This document shows positions 1-9,186 of a stretch of 56,114 bases of DNA, piece by piece; within the stretch, counting starts at the first letter, position 1, and the number at the start of each line of letters is the position of its first letter. The stretch is from Boletus sp. NGJ (lineage: Eukaryota > Basidiomycota > Agaricomycetes > Boletales > Boletaceae), in NCBI GenBank assembly GCA_019096195.1, contig JAGTXK010000047.1:1-56114 (forward strand), in the 5' to 3' direction. The position numbers were made by a program, and so were the translations under genes. A model generated the notes under the pieces. It worked only from the letters and a program-made list of their open reading frames with translations, searched no databases and had not been told where the DNA came from.

Positions 1-31
1 AAATATTGGGACACTTTTTTGAGCCACTGTA
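1..31. mobile_element. Tc1-type transposon terminal end
   Basis: The sequence ATTGGGACACTTTTTTGAGC followed by CACTG and TA is the complement of the transposon end at 49483-49507. TA at 30-31 fits the TA target duplication of Tc1/mariner elements. Only the outer end is inside the window; the body would lie to the left. Confidence 0.6.
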
Positions 32-100
32 TAGCAAGGAAAGAAAGATTTGGAAATTTTTTCTAGGCATCTAAATACCACATAAGGGACTGGCAACATT

Positions 101-243
101 ATGACTAAGGGCTCATCTTCAGGGCAAGGATTAGGGCTATCAATGGCCCAGTAAGGGTTAGGGCTAATACCTTTTGGTTCTTTTTCAAATGTCAAGTCTT
201 TGCAAAATAGCCAAACATTGGGACACTTTTTTGAGCCACTGTA
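101..243. repeat. Tc1-type terminal inverted repeat, second copy
   Basis: Read on the complement from 241 downward, this matches 49483 onward for about 140 bases, including the CAGTGGCTC end and the stretch with AGCCCTAA. It is the outer part of a long TIR of the same family as the element at 49483. It points the same way as the end at 1-31, so these are two tandem ends, not one TIR with its inner arm. It ends in TA at 242-243 and lies just before the possible gene-D remnant. Bases 32-100 show nothing recognisable. Confidence 0.6.
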
Positions 244-382
244 CCTGAATCTGAAAATATACATGTCTCATTGACTGTCATATTGGGTTCTGGAAATGGT
301 GACCATGGCAGGACATCCTTGTCTCCTGATAAGTTCATTTGTCACTCATTAAATGTGATTTACTTACTACTGTTTCTTCCAC

Positions 383-847
383 TTAACATGCAGATCCAAC
401 TCTCCATCCCATCCCATCCTCTTCATCCATGTTGCCACCACCACCACCTGTCAGGAGAAGGAGTCCGAGGACCGATCCAACTCCATCAGCCACAGTATCC
501 TCGAGTTCAACAGTGCAGAGAAGCCAAAAATGACCACAATCAGATTCTTTCCACCAGGTCACAAGTTGTAAGTTCCATGCTTTTTGTTCAATTGATATGT
601 ATCTCACTCACATATTTCATAACCCATCACAGCTGACCATGCCCCACCCATACAAAAGAAGCACAACAACCTCAACAGAAAGGGTTGAAATACAGCTCCT
701 ACATGCTTCTTTTGTTGCACCAACTATATTGAAAGCGACCCACTGGAGGACCCTGACAACATGGACATCATGATGGATGAGTCAGACAATGGTGAGGAGA
801 TTGATGCATCTCAAGCATCCATTTTACAAGCCAAGCACTTTGGTTAG
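383..847 (+). pseudogene. possible 3' remnant of gene D (module copy 1)
   Basis: The stretch contains a Ser/Pro-rich segment near 400-540, a basic segment near 645-690 and an acidic tail (ESDPLEDPDNMD, then DESDNGEEIDA) with a stop at 845-847. Gene D of copy 2 ends the same way: a basic KADRKKKARYVKG stretch, then an acidic tail ending in Gly-stop, again just upstream of gene A. Sequence identity is weak, so the assignment rests mainly on order and composition and is an inference. The reading frame changes several times, by introns or decay. Bases 848-990 show no gene. Confidence 0.35.
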
Positions 848-990
848 TTGTTGCGTGCTGGTCATCTTCTCTCCCCTCCCCTATGTCTTCATGTCTGCAT
901 TTACCCTGTTCCCTCATGTACTTCTACTGTACATACACTCCAATACTGTTGCTGTATTCATTCGTGTACCTATGTACATTAATTGCAACA

Positions 991-1085
991 ATGTCTGACT
1001 ATCTATGAAAGAAGCCATCCTCTCCTCACCATGCTGCTCCACAACAACCCATACTCCACAACACAGTAGCCCTCACAGTACTGAC
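991..1085 (+). pseudogene. gene A copy 1, 5' fragment
   Basis: An ATG at 991 opens MSDYL and then meets a TGA at 1006. The same frame continues with a Pro/His-rich stretch up to the TSD of chromovirus A at 1081-1085 (CTGAC) and resumes after the element at 9187. Copy 2 begins at 33390 with MSANTHHH, a similarly short polar N-terminus. The start is therefore plausible but not proven, and this copy has no TATA box like that upstream of 33390. Confidence 0.4.
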
Positions 1086-1600
1086 TGTTACGACTGCCTC
1101 AGGTAGAGGTAGGCGTAATCTGAAAGGTGACAAAGACAACTAGTCGACGTTGACGAGGAACAAGTAATGGGGAGTTACTGGAAATGTAGGTACAGGGTCT
1201 TCCTGTATAACCAAGGACACATTAAGCCTTGGGGATGAAGGTGAACAGAGCGTCCATTCAAGAGTGGGACGAGGACTCGCAGAGATCTGAAAGGAAGATG
1301 AGAGTAGATTCAGAAGGAACTACTTGCAGAGTTACAAGTAGTTCTACAGTTTATATACAAGATCGAAGGAACACCATGGAACGTTATGGAACAATGGTTA
1401 GTCAGCAATGGAACATGGTGGAACCCTATGGAAAGGAAGGCAGAATAGAAGGGGTTCCATGTTAGGTAAGTGATATGAGATAACAGGAATAGTGGAGTGC
1501 CAGTGCGGAGTCCAACTGCATAGCAGCATCGGGGCATTTGAGTAAGAGGGATAACGAGCAGGGGAAAGGGAAAAGGATAAAGGTAGTAAGAAACATAACA
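1086..1600 (-). repeat. 3' LTR of chromovirus A
   Basis: The 515 bp match 8667-9181 in length and most bases, with scattered differences that are mainly transitions. On the minus strand it starts TGTTATG and ends CGTAACA. It contains the same TATATAAA and the same short CAAGTAGTTCC sequence as the 5' LTR. Confidence 0.93.
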
Positions 1601-1612
1601 TTACTCCCCGTC
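1601..1612 (-). other. polypurine tract of chromovirus A
   Basis: On the minus strand GACGGGGAGTAA abuts the first base of the 3' LTR. A purine run in this position primes plus-strand DNA synthesis in LTR retrotransposons. Confidence 0.7.
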
Positions 1613-1637
1613 TAAGAATAAAACTCTGTTAAAATAC

Positions 1638-2771
1638 CTACTCAAGGCAGTGGTAATCTCCCTGGGGGGATCCAGTAATGTTGCCGATGGCCACATCATC
1701 GTAAACATCGTCACCATAGTCGAGATGATCTGTAGCAGGGGGTGCTACACAGTGAGGAGTGTGACGTGTGGTGTGACGAAGGGTACGTGGAGGTGGGATG
1801 CGGCAAATGGAGCGTGAAGACAAAGTGGAGTGTGTGGAGGAAGACAAGGATGGAGGGGAAGGAGGATTGGGACGATGACGAAGGGGACAGCGGGAGGAAG
1901 AATGACCTGGTTGCCATTGTAGACAGCTTGGGCAGCAGTATACTGGGCGGTTGACATGCACATGCCCAAGGCGATGGCATTCATAGCAAGATTCCAGGTA
2001 GTGGGGGTGTTGTATGCCGAGGGGGGTGCAACTGTCATTCCCACTCCAGTGAGCTTTGATGTGCTCTATCAAACGTAGTTCAGCAGGGTCAAGAGGAGCC
2101 GACGACGCGGAGGGGGTGGATGTGGAGGAGAGTGGGGGAATGATGGGGGCAGTGTTCCAGGCAGAGAGTTCTTGCATGAAGCGGTCCAGATCGTCAAGAA
2201 ACTCGACGGTGTCGAGTTGATGCAAGGCAGTCACTAGGGCTGCTTGGAGGTCGTCCTGGATGGTCCGAAGATGGAGTTGTGTGATGGACAGGGCGGCGTT
2301 GGATGTGGTGTGGTGGGCGATGACTTTGAGTTGGGCACACTGGAGGTATGCCTTGTAGAGGGGGGAAGAGAAGTCCAGATGTGCACCGAGTGCCAGTGCC
2401 ATTCGGGGGTCCTCTAAGTGTTGGGTGAGACGAGTGATATTGTCGATATTGGGGAAGTCCTTGTGCATTCTACGTGCATAAACAGGGAGGTCTACAGTGG
2501 TGACTGGTCCTGGGGTGGATGCAAGGGAAACCAGTGTAACTGGGCGAGATACACCAGGTGAGCTGCCAGGAGTAGATAGGTCAGGAGTACGAGGGTGAGA
2601 GTTGTCATCAATAATGACCGCAAGGGGCGGCAGTGGTGAAGGAGGGGGGAGAGAAGGAGACTGAGTATGCAAACTAGATATCGTTGAAATTGAATCTGGG
2701 GAGAAGGGAGCGTCGAGGGAAGAGATATAGCCATTGTTGGAGAAGGAGAAGGACACAGTGGGGATGGTCAT
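1638..2771 (-). CDS. accessory ORF of chromovirus A, Ser/Pro-rich protein with two zinc-knuckle-like motifs
   Basis: An uninterrupted 377-codon ORF lies between the end of pol (2812) and the 3' LTR, where retroviruses carry env, but I see no signal peptide or membrane segment. Residues 1-95 are Ser/Pro-rich. Residues 100-200 are helical-looking with acidic and Leu/Gln stretches. Residues 262-295 contain CYECHRLGH and then CPSCLQWQPGHSSSRC, a CX2CX4H half-knuckle whose expected fourth ligand is Arg275, and a complete CX2CX6HX4C (C280, C283, H290, C295). The tail is Pro/Ser-rich, then acidic. It stays open while pol of the same copy has seven stops. I recall similar knuckle-bearing ORFs in Agaricomycete retroelements, but its function is unknown; nucleic-acid binding is an inference. 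Confidence 0.7.
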   Translation of the reverse strand: MTIPTVSFSFSNNGYISSLDAPFSPDSISTISSLHTQSPSLPPPSPLPPLAVIIDDNSHPRTPDLSTPGSSPGVSRPVTLVSLASTPGPVTTVDLPVYARRMHKDFPNIDNITRLTQHLEDPRMALALGAHLDFSSPLYKAYLQCAQLKVIAHHTTSNAALSITQLHLRTIQDDLQAALVTALHQLDTVEFLDDLDRFMQELSAWNTAPIIPPLSSTSTPSASSAPLDPAELRLIEHIKAHWSGNDSCTPLGIQHPHYLESCYECHRLGHVHVNRPVYCCPSCLQWQPGHSSSRCPLRHRPNPPSPPSLSSSTHSTLSSRSICRIPPPRTLRHTTRHTPHCVAPPATDHLDYGDDVYDDVAIGNITGSPQGDYHCLE

Positions 2772-2811
2772 GGTATGGGAGGAAAAGTTAACGGGAGAAT
2801 GCTCTGGGGTG

Positions 2812-5800
2812 TCACTTCTTATAGAGTGAGAGAGTGGACTTCACATTTTTCAAATCCTGCTCGGGAACCCAAGAGTCTTCTTCTGCGGAGTATCCTTTCC
2901 ATCGGATCAGGAAGGAGCAGTTCAGTGGGCTTCCACGGTGGCACAGGATCTTCTTGATTTCGTATTCTTCAGCTCCACCAATAAGGTCAGGTGGTGGGGC
3001 TGGAAAGTGCTTGTCATATACCTCGTTCTCAGTATAGGGTGATAAGAGAGAAGCATGGAAGACCGGATGGATCTTCCACGTCTTTGGGAGGTGGAGTTTG
3101 TAAACGATGGGTGATAGGACTTCCGTTACGATAAAGGGGCCTTCTTGTTTCAGGGCGAACTTGGGGTCGATGACTGATCGTTTAAGGTTTTGAGCTTCTA
3201 ACCATACCTTGTCTCCTTTGGTGAACAGGGTGAATGTTCGACGAGAGCAGGAGATCATGGTCTGGCAAGCGAGTTCATGGGCTGTGAGGGCTTCCGCGCG
3301 GGCAGCGGTGAGGTGTTTGACACGCTGTTCCACCGCAGGAATAGCAGTATCAGGGATTACTGTGGGAAGAGGACGGGGTTTGTATCCCAGAAGGAGGGAA
3401 AAAGGGGATTGACCAGTTGTGAAATGAGGGTGGTGATTGTGGGTGAATTCTGCATGGGTGATATTTTCGATCCACGACATTGATTCATTTCCGCAGAAGA
3501 TGCGGAGGTAGGTCTCGACCTCTTGATTGACTCATTCAGTTTCACTGTCAGTTTGGGGGTGGTAAGCAGTGGAGAGGGCGAGATCATATTTCAAGAGTTT
3601 GCCGAGTTCTTTTGTGAAGGCAGAGGTGAATTGGGGTCCTCTGTCAGAGATGATTTTGTCATACAGGCCATAGTGGTGGTAGACCTTGTGGAAGAAAAGG
3701 GTTGCGATACCCTCGGCTGTGATGGTTTTGGTGGTAGGGCATAAAATTACCCCCTTCATAAGCCCATGGTCGACCACGAACAACAAGGAGTCGAAACCGT
3801 CACAAGAGGGGTGATCGGTGATAAGATCGCAAGAAATCTGGTGGAAGGGCAGAGAGGTGGACAACCAGATGGGGGTGAGGGGCAGGGCAGAGGGGTGGGT
3901 GTTAGCCTTGCATTGCTGACAAGAGGGGCAGCCAGCAACGTAAGAGTGGATGAAAGAGGCAAGACCGGGCCACCAGAACTCAGCGGAGATGAGTTGGTGA
4001 GTTTTAAGGAACCCGGGGTGGCCGGCGGAAGGGTGGTCGTGACAACGACAGAGGACGGAGTGGCGAAGGTTGCTGTCTGGTGGGATGTAGACACGATTGC
4101 GGTAGGTAAGGAGGCCGTCAGCGTATCACCAGTCCGAGAGGTGAGTGCGGAGGAAGATGGGTGTGGAGATGTTGAGAGTCTGGAGGTGCTGGAGGACAAG
4201 GGGATCGAAAGCTGAGGAGGAGCGAATAAGAGAGGAGAGGGTGACGTCGATGAGGTTGATAAAAAGAGAGGGGGGGAGCAGGGTGATGCCATTATTTTTC
4301 GGAGTGAAGTCAGGGATGAGGTTGGGATGACACGAAAGAGCATCGGGACCGGCGAGGAGACGGCCAGGGACATGAATAATCTGGAGATCGAAATCGGCAA
4401 GATCGAGCAGCCAGTGCGCTTGGCGACGATTTAGGTTTTGGGGAGTGTGGAAATACATAAGGTTTTTATGGTCAGTGAAAACTTGGACAGGGAAGGGGGA
4501 GCCATGGAGATAATGGTGCCAGGCTTTGAGTGCGCGGATGACAGTGAGAAGCTCACAGTCATAAATGTCATAATTGCATTTCGCGGGGGAGAAGAAGTCA
4601 GAGAGGTAAGAGCAGGGATGCCAATCACCATTGGGGTTAGTCTGGAGGAGAATACCGCCAGAGGCGTATTTGGAGGTATTGGTGGCGGTGGTGAAAGGAG
4701 CGGAGAAGTCGGGGAGTTGGAGGACAGGTTTGGTGAGGAAGAGGCATTTGAGTTCGTCAAACATGGCCTGGCAGGTGGGAGTCCAATTCCAGGGATGGTT
4801 TTGGCAAGTGAGATCGATGAGGGGGCGAGCGACGATGGAGTAGTTTGGAATAAAGCAGCGGTAGAAGTTGGCAAAGCCTAGAAAAGAACGTATTCCAGTG
4901 ACATGGGAAGGAGCAGGCCATTTTGCGATACTGTCCAACTTAACAGGATCCATAGAGAGTTGGTTAGGTCGGACGATCATACCGAGGTATTCCACTTCAT
5001 CCATGGCGAAATCACATTTCTCTAGTTTGAGATGAAGGTTGAGCTCCATCATTCATTGAAGGACACATTTAGTGCACTCGGCATGTATGGTGTCGTCAGG
5101 GGAGTAGATAAGGAGGTCGTCCATATAGATGATGAGCCATCCTTCAGCAATCATGTCGCAGAACAAGTCATTCATGAAACATTGGAAGGTCGCCGGGGAG
5201 TTGCATAGGCCGAAGAATATGACGGTGGATTCATATAGGCCTTTGTGGGTAATGAAGGCAGCTTTCCACTGGTCACCATCCTTGATTTGGACATTGTTGT
5301 ACCCCCATCATACATCGAACTTGGTAAAGACCTTGGCACCACGGAGGCAGTCGATGAGATTCGAGACGAGAGGAAGGGGGTATGCATCACGAATGGTGTG
5401 TTCATTGATGTAGCGATAATCTTGACACGGGCGGAGGTCGCCATTCTTTTTCTTGATGAAGAAGAAGGGTGAGGCATGTGGGGAGTTGGAGGGGTGAATC
5501 TTTCCACTGGCTAGGTTTTCAGCAATAAACGCATTGGTGGCCAGGGTCTCTTGGGGGGATAGTGGATAGACTTTGCCGATTTTCAGCACGAAGGATTCTT
5601 TGAAATTGATGGCATGATCGTATGGGCGAGAGGGGGGTACATGATCAGTGGCTTCCTTCGAGAAGATGGAGGAGAATTCTTCATATTCCTGGAGTAGCGT
5701 ATGTTTCAGTTTGGCCACTTCGGCCGCTTGTGCCAATTCTGTGGCCACAGTTAGTTGGGCAATGACAGGTTGGGCGACATGTCGATATCCTCCTTGGATG

Positions 5801-6447
5801 ATGTGATGCATCATGTGATTGCGATTCACGGCGATCAGGTATTGTCCCTCATCAGTCTCTTTCTGAAGGTAACCTCGGAGATGGTAATAAGAGGTTGGGT
5901 TGACATCGACGTGGGTGGGACCGCCAGGACCATCTTCTCAGGTGTCGACTGGGATATATGTTGGAGATTGACGGGGTCAGTAAAGGTTGTTGGACTGGTC
6001 CAGCGTAGCGTCCAGGGTGAGAGTTCATTTTCGCCAATCGATGGCGGGGTTGGCAGAATGAAGCCATGGTTGTCCTAAGATGATATTCTTCTCCTTACAG
6101 GAGATGACATGGAGGGTGGTGCGAATGAGGATCCCTTCAACACTAAGGAAAAGATCACATGTGAACTTGATGTCCCCATTCTGGTTGAGGGATGAATCAG
6201 CATTCCAAGCGCGAATGGGGGTTTTCAGACGGGTAGTGGGGAGGTGGTGGCATCGTACAAATTGATAATCGATGCAGGAGATTTCTGCTCCGCTATTGAC
6301 GAGGGCAGTGGTAGCAACAGCTTTGACTGATCGAGCGGGGATGTAAATGGAAACCGGGATAGAGATTCCTTGAGTAGTAGAATGTACAGTTACATCTGTT
6401 CGATTAGACGAAGGGGAAACATGCGTTGTCAGTGTTTCCCAGTTCAA
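2812..6447 (-). pseudogene. pol of chromovirus A (protease-RT-RNase H-integrase-chromodomain), seven in-frame TGA
   Basis: One reading frame covers all domains. Retropepsin (6447-6025) has ALVNSGAEIS where ALVDSGA is expected and ends ILGQPWLHSANPAIDW. RT (about 5700-4900) has an intact YMDD at about 5120-5135 and a GLCNSPATFQ motif. RNase H (about 4860-4400) has FTDHKNL. Integrase (about 4100-3100) has an HHCC-type zinc region, the DLITDHP core and SDRGPQF. The chromodomain (about 2970-2812) has FLIRWKGYSAEEDSWVPE. In-frame stops at 6025, 5977, 5938, 5308, 5053, 4126 and 3532 are all TGA, and at least five sit where relatives have Arg (CGA). Pol is in the -1 frame relative to gag. The copy is dead at protein level but structurally complete. 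Confidence 0.9.
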
Positions 6448-6453
6448 AAACCC
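6447..6453 (-). promoter_or_regulatory. -1 ribosomal frameshift heptamer at gag-pol junction, chromovirus A
   Basis: On the minus strand the heptamer is GGGTTTT, read in the gag frame as CAG GGT TTT and followed at once by the gag stop TGA (6444-6446). This fits the X XXY YYZ slippery consensus (G GGT TTT). Slipping back one base gives GGG TTT TTG AAC TGG, which is exactly the protease-pol frame. The heptamer and frames are seen directly; use as a recoding signal is an inference. Confidence 0.7.
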
Positions 6454-6737
6454 TGAGAGATACTTCTGATGAATTCATCGTCGGATTCCTTATGTACCTC
6501 TTCCTTCATCACTCTAACCTTCTTTTCTTTCGGGCGAGAGTTGGAGAAGACAGGGCAGGTGGTGGTGGTATGGCTGGGTTGGCAGCAGCGAAAGCATAAC
6601 TTCTGTTTGAAGCATCGTTCTCATTCGGCAGGGGTCATCTTTGGAACAGAGATCACATCTACATCCATGGTGTCGGGGTCTCATGGTTTCGTCGAGGGGG
6701 AAGAGAAGAACAAGTGGTAGGTCTGGGTGGTGGATTT

Positions 6738-7742
6738 TGTTATGCTGGGTAACAATGTGACACGTTCCCGTATAACCCCTGTTGGATTATAGGACTAGCA
6801 GGACTTGAGGGATTACTCAACCTCCAGAGGCCCAACGGTTTCCTCTGACTGGGGACCAACTGCTAGCTTTACGTAGAGTCCTCTCGTTACCTCTATGACC
6901 GATGGCGGAGTCTCGGATTTACCACGGAATCCCAATCCTATAAGAAGGGTGGGCAGACCGGTGTGCAGGCCAAGGAGCAGTAGCCTTCCGTCTGCTGATT
7001 CCTTGGACTTACTGGGCCTAGTATCAGTGGCGGAGTCCCGATGTACAAGTGCTGGTGGCGGAGTCCCAGGCTTGCTGGGTCAGTGGCGGAGTCCTGACCA
7101 ACGACGACCAACCTCTGTTGGTTGTTTGTGTTGCTGAAGCTTTAGAAGCTGGTAACGGCAGTGATGGCACACAGGTGCGAAGTGATGAGAAGGATTATCA
7201 TGAGCATGAGGGCAAGCACCTCCAGATCGCGGGAGAAGGCTTCTGAGGTGAAGTGGAACCTTTAGCGGGAGAAGCAGTAGATTACACGGGAAGGAGTGTA
7301 GATCTAGGTTAGAGTTACATGAAGGGCCTGCGTCCCTATATATAGGCCTTATCCATCTAGGGCAGGCTTCGTGATGAGTATAGTAATGCTCAGTCACAGA
7401 TGAAAGATTACTATAAATGGATTAAAGCATGAGTCAAATGGGGAAAGTAGGAATACTGGGCTATGCGCGAGAGAGCATAGCCAAGAAGGCAATGTCTATG
7501 ATCAGGTCAAAAAGGAAGAGAGCATGTATCAAATGAAATAGGGAGGCGGTGTCCATACCAAACGGGTAGGTTCCTAAAAAGGAGGTTACGGATAACTTCC
7601 TAGAAAGGTAGTTCTGGATGGGGCGATGCCTGGGTCGGTGTCACAGGGGAATCCCTGGTCAGAGTCGAAGAATAGGTCGTTCTGTAGTCCTATGGGGGGA
7701 GAAGGAAGGGGAAAAGATGTACCCCCTTCAATAACCGTAACA
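6738..7742 (-). repeat. solo LTR of family X (1005 bp) inside gag of chromovirus A
   Basis: On the minus strand it starts TGTTACGGTTATTGAAGGGG and ends GGGTAACA..CAGCATAACA, matching the 1063-bp solo LTR at 31072-32134. Flanks are GATTT (6733-6737) and GGTTT (7743-7747), a 4/5 target duplication. No internal coding region is present. It carries four GGCGGAGTCY repeats (about 6905, 7030, 7053, 7085) and a TATATATAGG-type TATA near 7335. It must be younger than chromovirus A. Confidence 0.88.
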
Positions 7743-8351
7743 GGTTTGTGGTTACACTTAGCGATCTCATCTGCGTGTTCCCACTGTGTTTGGAAATGAA
7801 TGGCTTTGGAATACCATTTCTCCATGGTGGTAGGCACCGTATCCATGGACATGATTTTTCTCATGAGGCCAGCTGGGATACTGGTGGAGTAATACCTGAT
7901 GAGGACATTTGGGTCAGTGATCTTGGCTAGGGATACATTGTTCTGGAACTCGGAGGTATACTCCGTCAGGGTAGGGGAGTAGGAGTTATTGGCCTTCTTG
8001 ACCATACGTTTGGTGGATAACCAGGCGACAGCATTCCCGGTAGTGTCTCGGTATTTGAAAGCCTTATCAAACGCGATGACAAAGTCGGGCCAGATGCCTA
8101 AATTGACACCGGTGGTGGAGATGGCATTCTATTGATAGGTGTTTGCCCAGGTAAGGGCAGACCCTTTTGTCATGTAGGACAAGGCAAAGACAATTTGCTT
8201 ATCATCGTTATCATAAACTTTCTTGTTCACGTAGAGGTAAAGGGTAACAGCGTGAAGCCATTGGGTGGAGGTGTCAAAGGAGCTGTTGAAGGCTTCGGGG
8301 ATGGCGATGCGAAGTTCAGTAGATTTAACGGTCGCCATGCCAGCTGCAGGT

Positions 8352-8391
8352 GGTGGGGGTAGTGAGAAGGAGGTGGGGGTAGTGAGAAGGA
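8352..8391 (-). repeat. 20-bp tandem duplication in gag leader
   Basis: GGTGGGGGTAGTGAGAAGGA occurs twice head to tail (8352-8371, 8372-8391). Twenty is not a multiple of three. The open Ser/Pro/Gln-rich stretch upstream and the ATG at 8338 are in different frames, and counting one unit only would place them in one frame. Confidence 0.75.
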
Positions 8392-8652
8392 GGGGGTGGC
8401 AGTGAGTGGGGTTGGCGACGGAGGGGCAGGGTTCCTAGGAAGGTTTAGTCCTGTTGCAAGATGATGCGATAGGTCAAGAGCAACGTCCTGTTGTTGTTGG
8501 GACGGGAGTTTGAGGTCGCTGAGAGATTCTTCGTCTCCAGTGTCAGAGTATTCGGTGTCAGGTGGGGTTGGTGAGGTAGCACGCCACCTTCCAGGGTCAA
8601 GGGTTCGTCGGTAAGCTATGTTGGAGGACTATGTAGGAATAGCCTCGTAGGT

Positions 8653-8665
8653 CAAGTAGTTCCTT
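8653..8665 (-). other. primer-binding site of chromovirus A (self-priming type)
   Basis: Three bases inside the 5' LTR the minus strand reads GGAACTACTTG. It is not a tRNA 3'-end complement (no TGG). It is the perfect complement of CAAGTAGTTCC in the LTR (8897-8907), and the match extends to 13 bases. That LTR sequence begins 31 bases after the start of the TATA box, where the RNA should start, so the RNA 5' end could prime reverse transcription as in Tf1. Confidence 0.75.
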
Positions 8666-8666
8666 T

Positions 8667-9181
8667 TGTTACGACTGCCTCGGGTAGAGGTAGGCGTAAT
8701 CTGAAAGGTGACAAAGACAACTAGTCGATGTCGACGAGGAACAAGTAACAGAGAGTTACTGGAAACGTAGGTACAGGGTCTTCCTGTATAACCAAGGACA
8801 CATTAAGCCTTGGGGATGAAGGTGAACAGAGCGTCCATTCAAGAGTGGGACGAGGACTCGCAGGGATCTGAAAGGAAGATGAGAGTAGATTCAGAAGGAA
8901 CTACTTGCGGAGTTACAAGTAGTTCTACAGTTTATATACAAGATCGAAGGAACACCATGGAACATTATGGAACAATGGTTAGTCAGCAATGGAACACAGT
9001 GGAACCCTATGGAAAGGAAGACAGAATAGAAGGGGTTCCGTGTTAGATAAGTGATATGAGATAATGGGAATAGTGGAGTGCCAGTGCAGAGTCTAACTGC
9101 ATAGTGGCATCAGGGCGTTTAAGTAAGAGGGATAATGAGCAGGGAAAAGGGAAAAGGATAAAGGTAGTAAGAAATGTAACA
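8667..9181 (-). repeat. 5' LTR of chromovirus A with TATA box
   Basis: The 515-bp repeat starts TGTTACATTTC on the minus strand and ends CGTAACA. TATATAAA lies at 8938-8931 on that strand. The predicted RNA start is near 8907, at CAAGTAGTTCC. The TSD CTGAC follows at 9182-9186. Confidence 0.93.
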
Positions 9182-9186
9182 CTGAC

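Larger units (their letters stand above)
6444..8338 (-). pseudogene. gag of chromovirus A, interrupted by a solo LTR
   Basis: The capsid region begins at ATG 8338 (MATVKSTELRIAIPEAF) and runs to about 7586 with one break near 8129. It includes WLHAVTLYLYVNKK and a later MVKKANNSYSPTLTEYTSEF stretch typical of Ty3 capsids. After the solo LTR the C-terminus resumes with a CCHC knuckle CFRCCQPSHTTTTC (CX2CX4HX4C, about 6590-6630) and ends ISQGF-stop at 6444. Upstream of 8338 a further open stretch (about 8580-8392) looks like a gag N-terminus in another frame; see the 20-bp duplication at 8352-8391. Confidence 0.8.
1086..9181 (-). mobile_element. Ty3-type chromovirus A, full length, nested solo LTR inside
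   Basis: Two 515-bp LTRs (1086-1600 and 8667-9181) begin TGTTA and end TAACA and are flanked by a perfect 5-bp duplication CTGAC (1081-1085, 9182-9186). The coding strand is minus, so the 5' LTR is the right-hand one. The order is gag, protease, RT, RNase H, integrase, chromodomain, then an additional ORF before the 3' LTR. A 1005-bp foreign solo LTR interrupts gag at 6738-7742. It is inserted inside gene A copy 1. Confidence 0.93.

Noticed and set aside
271-636. Independent 121-codon protein gene
   Set aside because: It starts in transposon-flank sequence, has simple His/Leu-rich composition, and overlaps a better-supported D-like segment in other frames.
3766-4881. Long plus-strand open frames (149 and 147 codons) over chromovirus A pol
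   Set aside because: They are antisense shadows of the integrase and RNase H coding sequence and have low-complexity Gly/Glu/Val composition.
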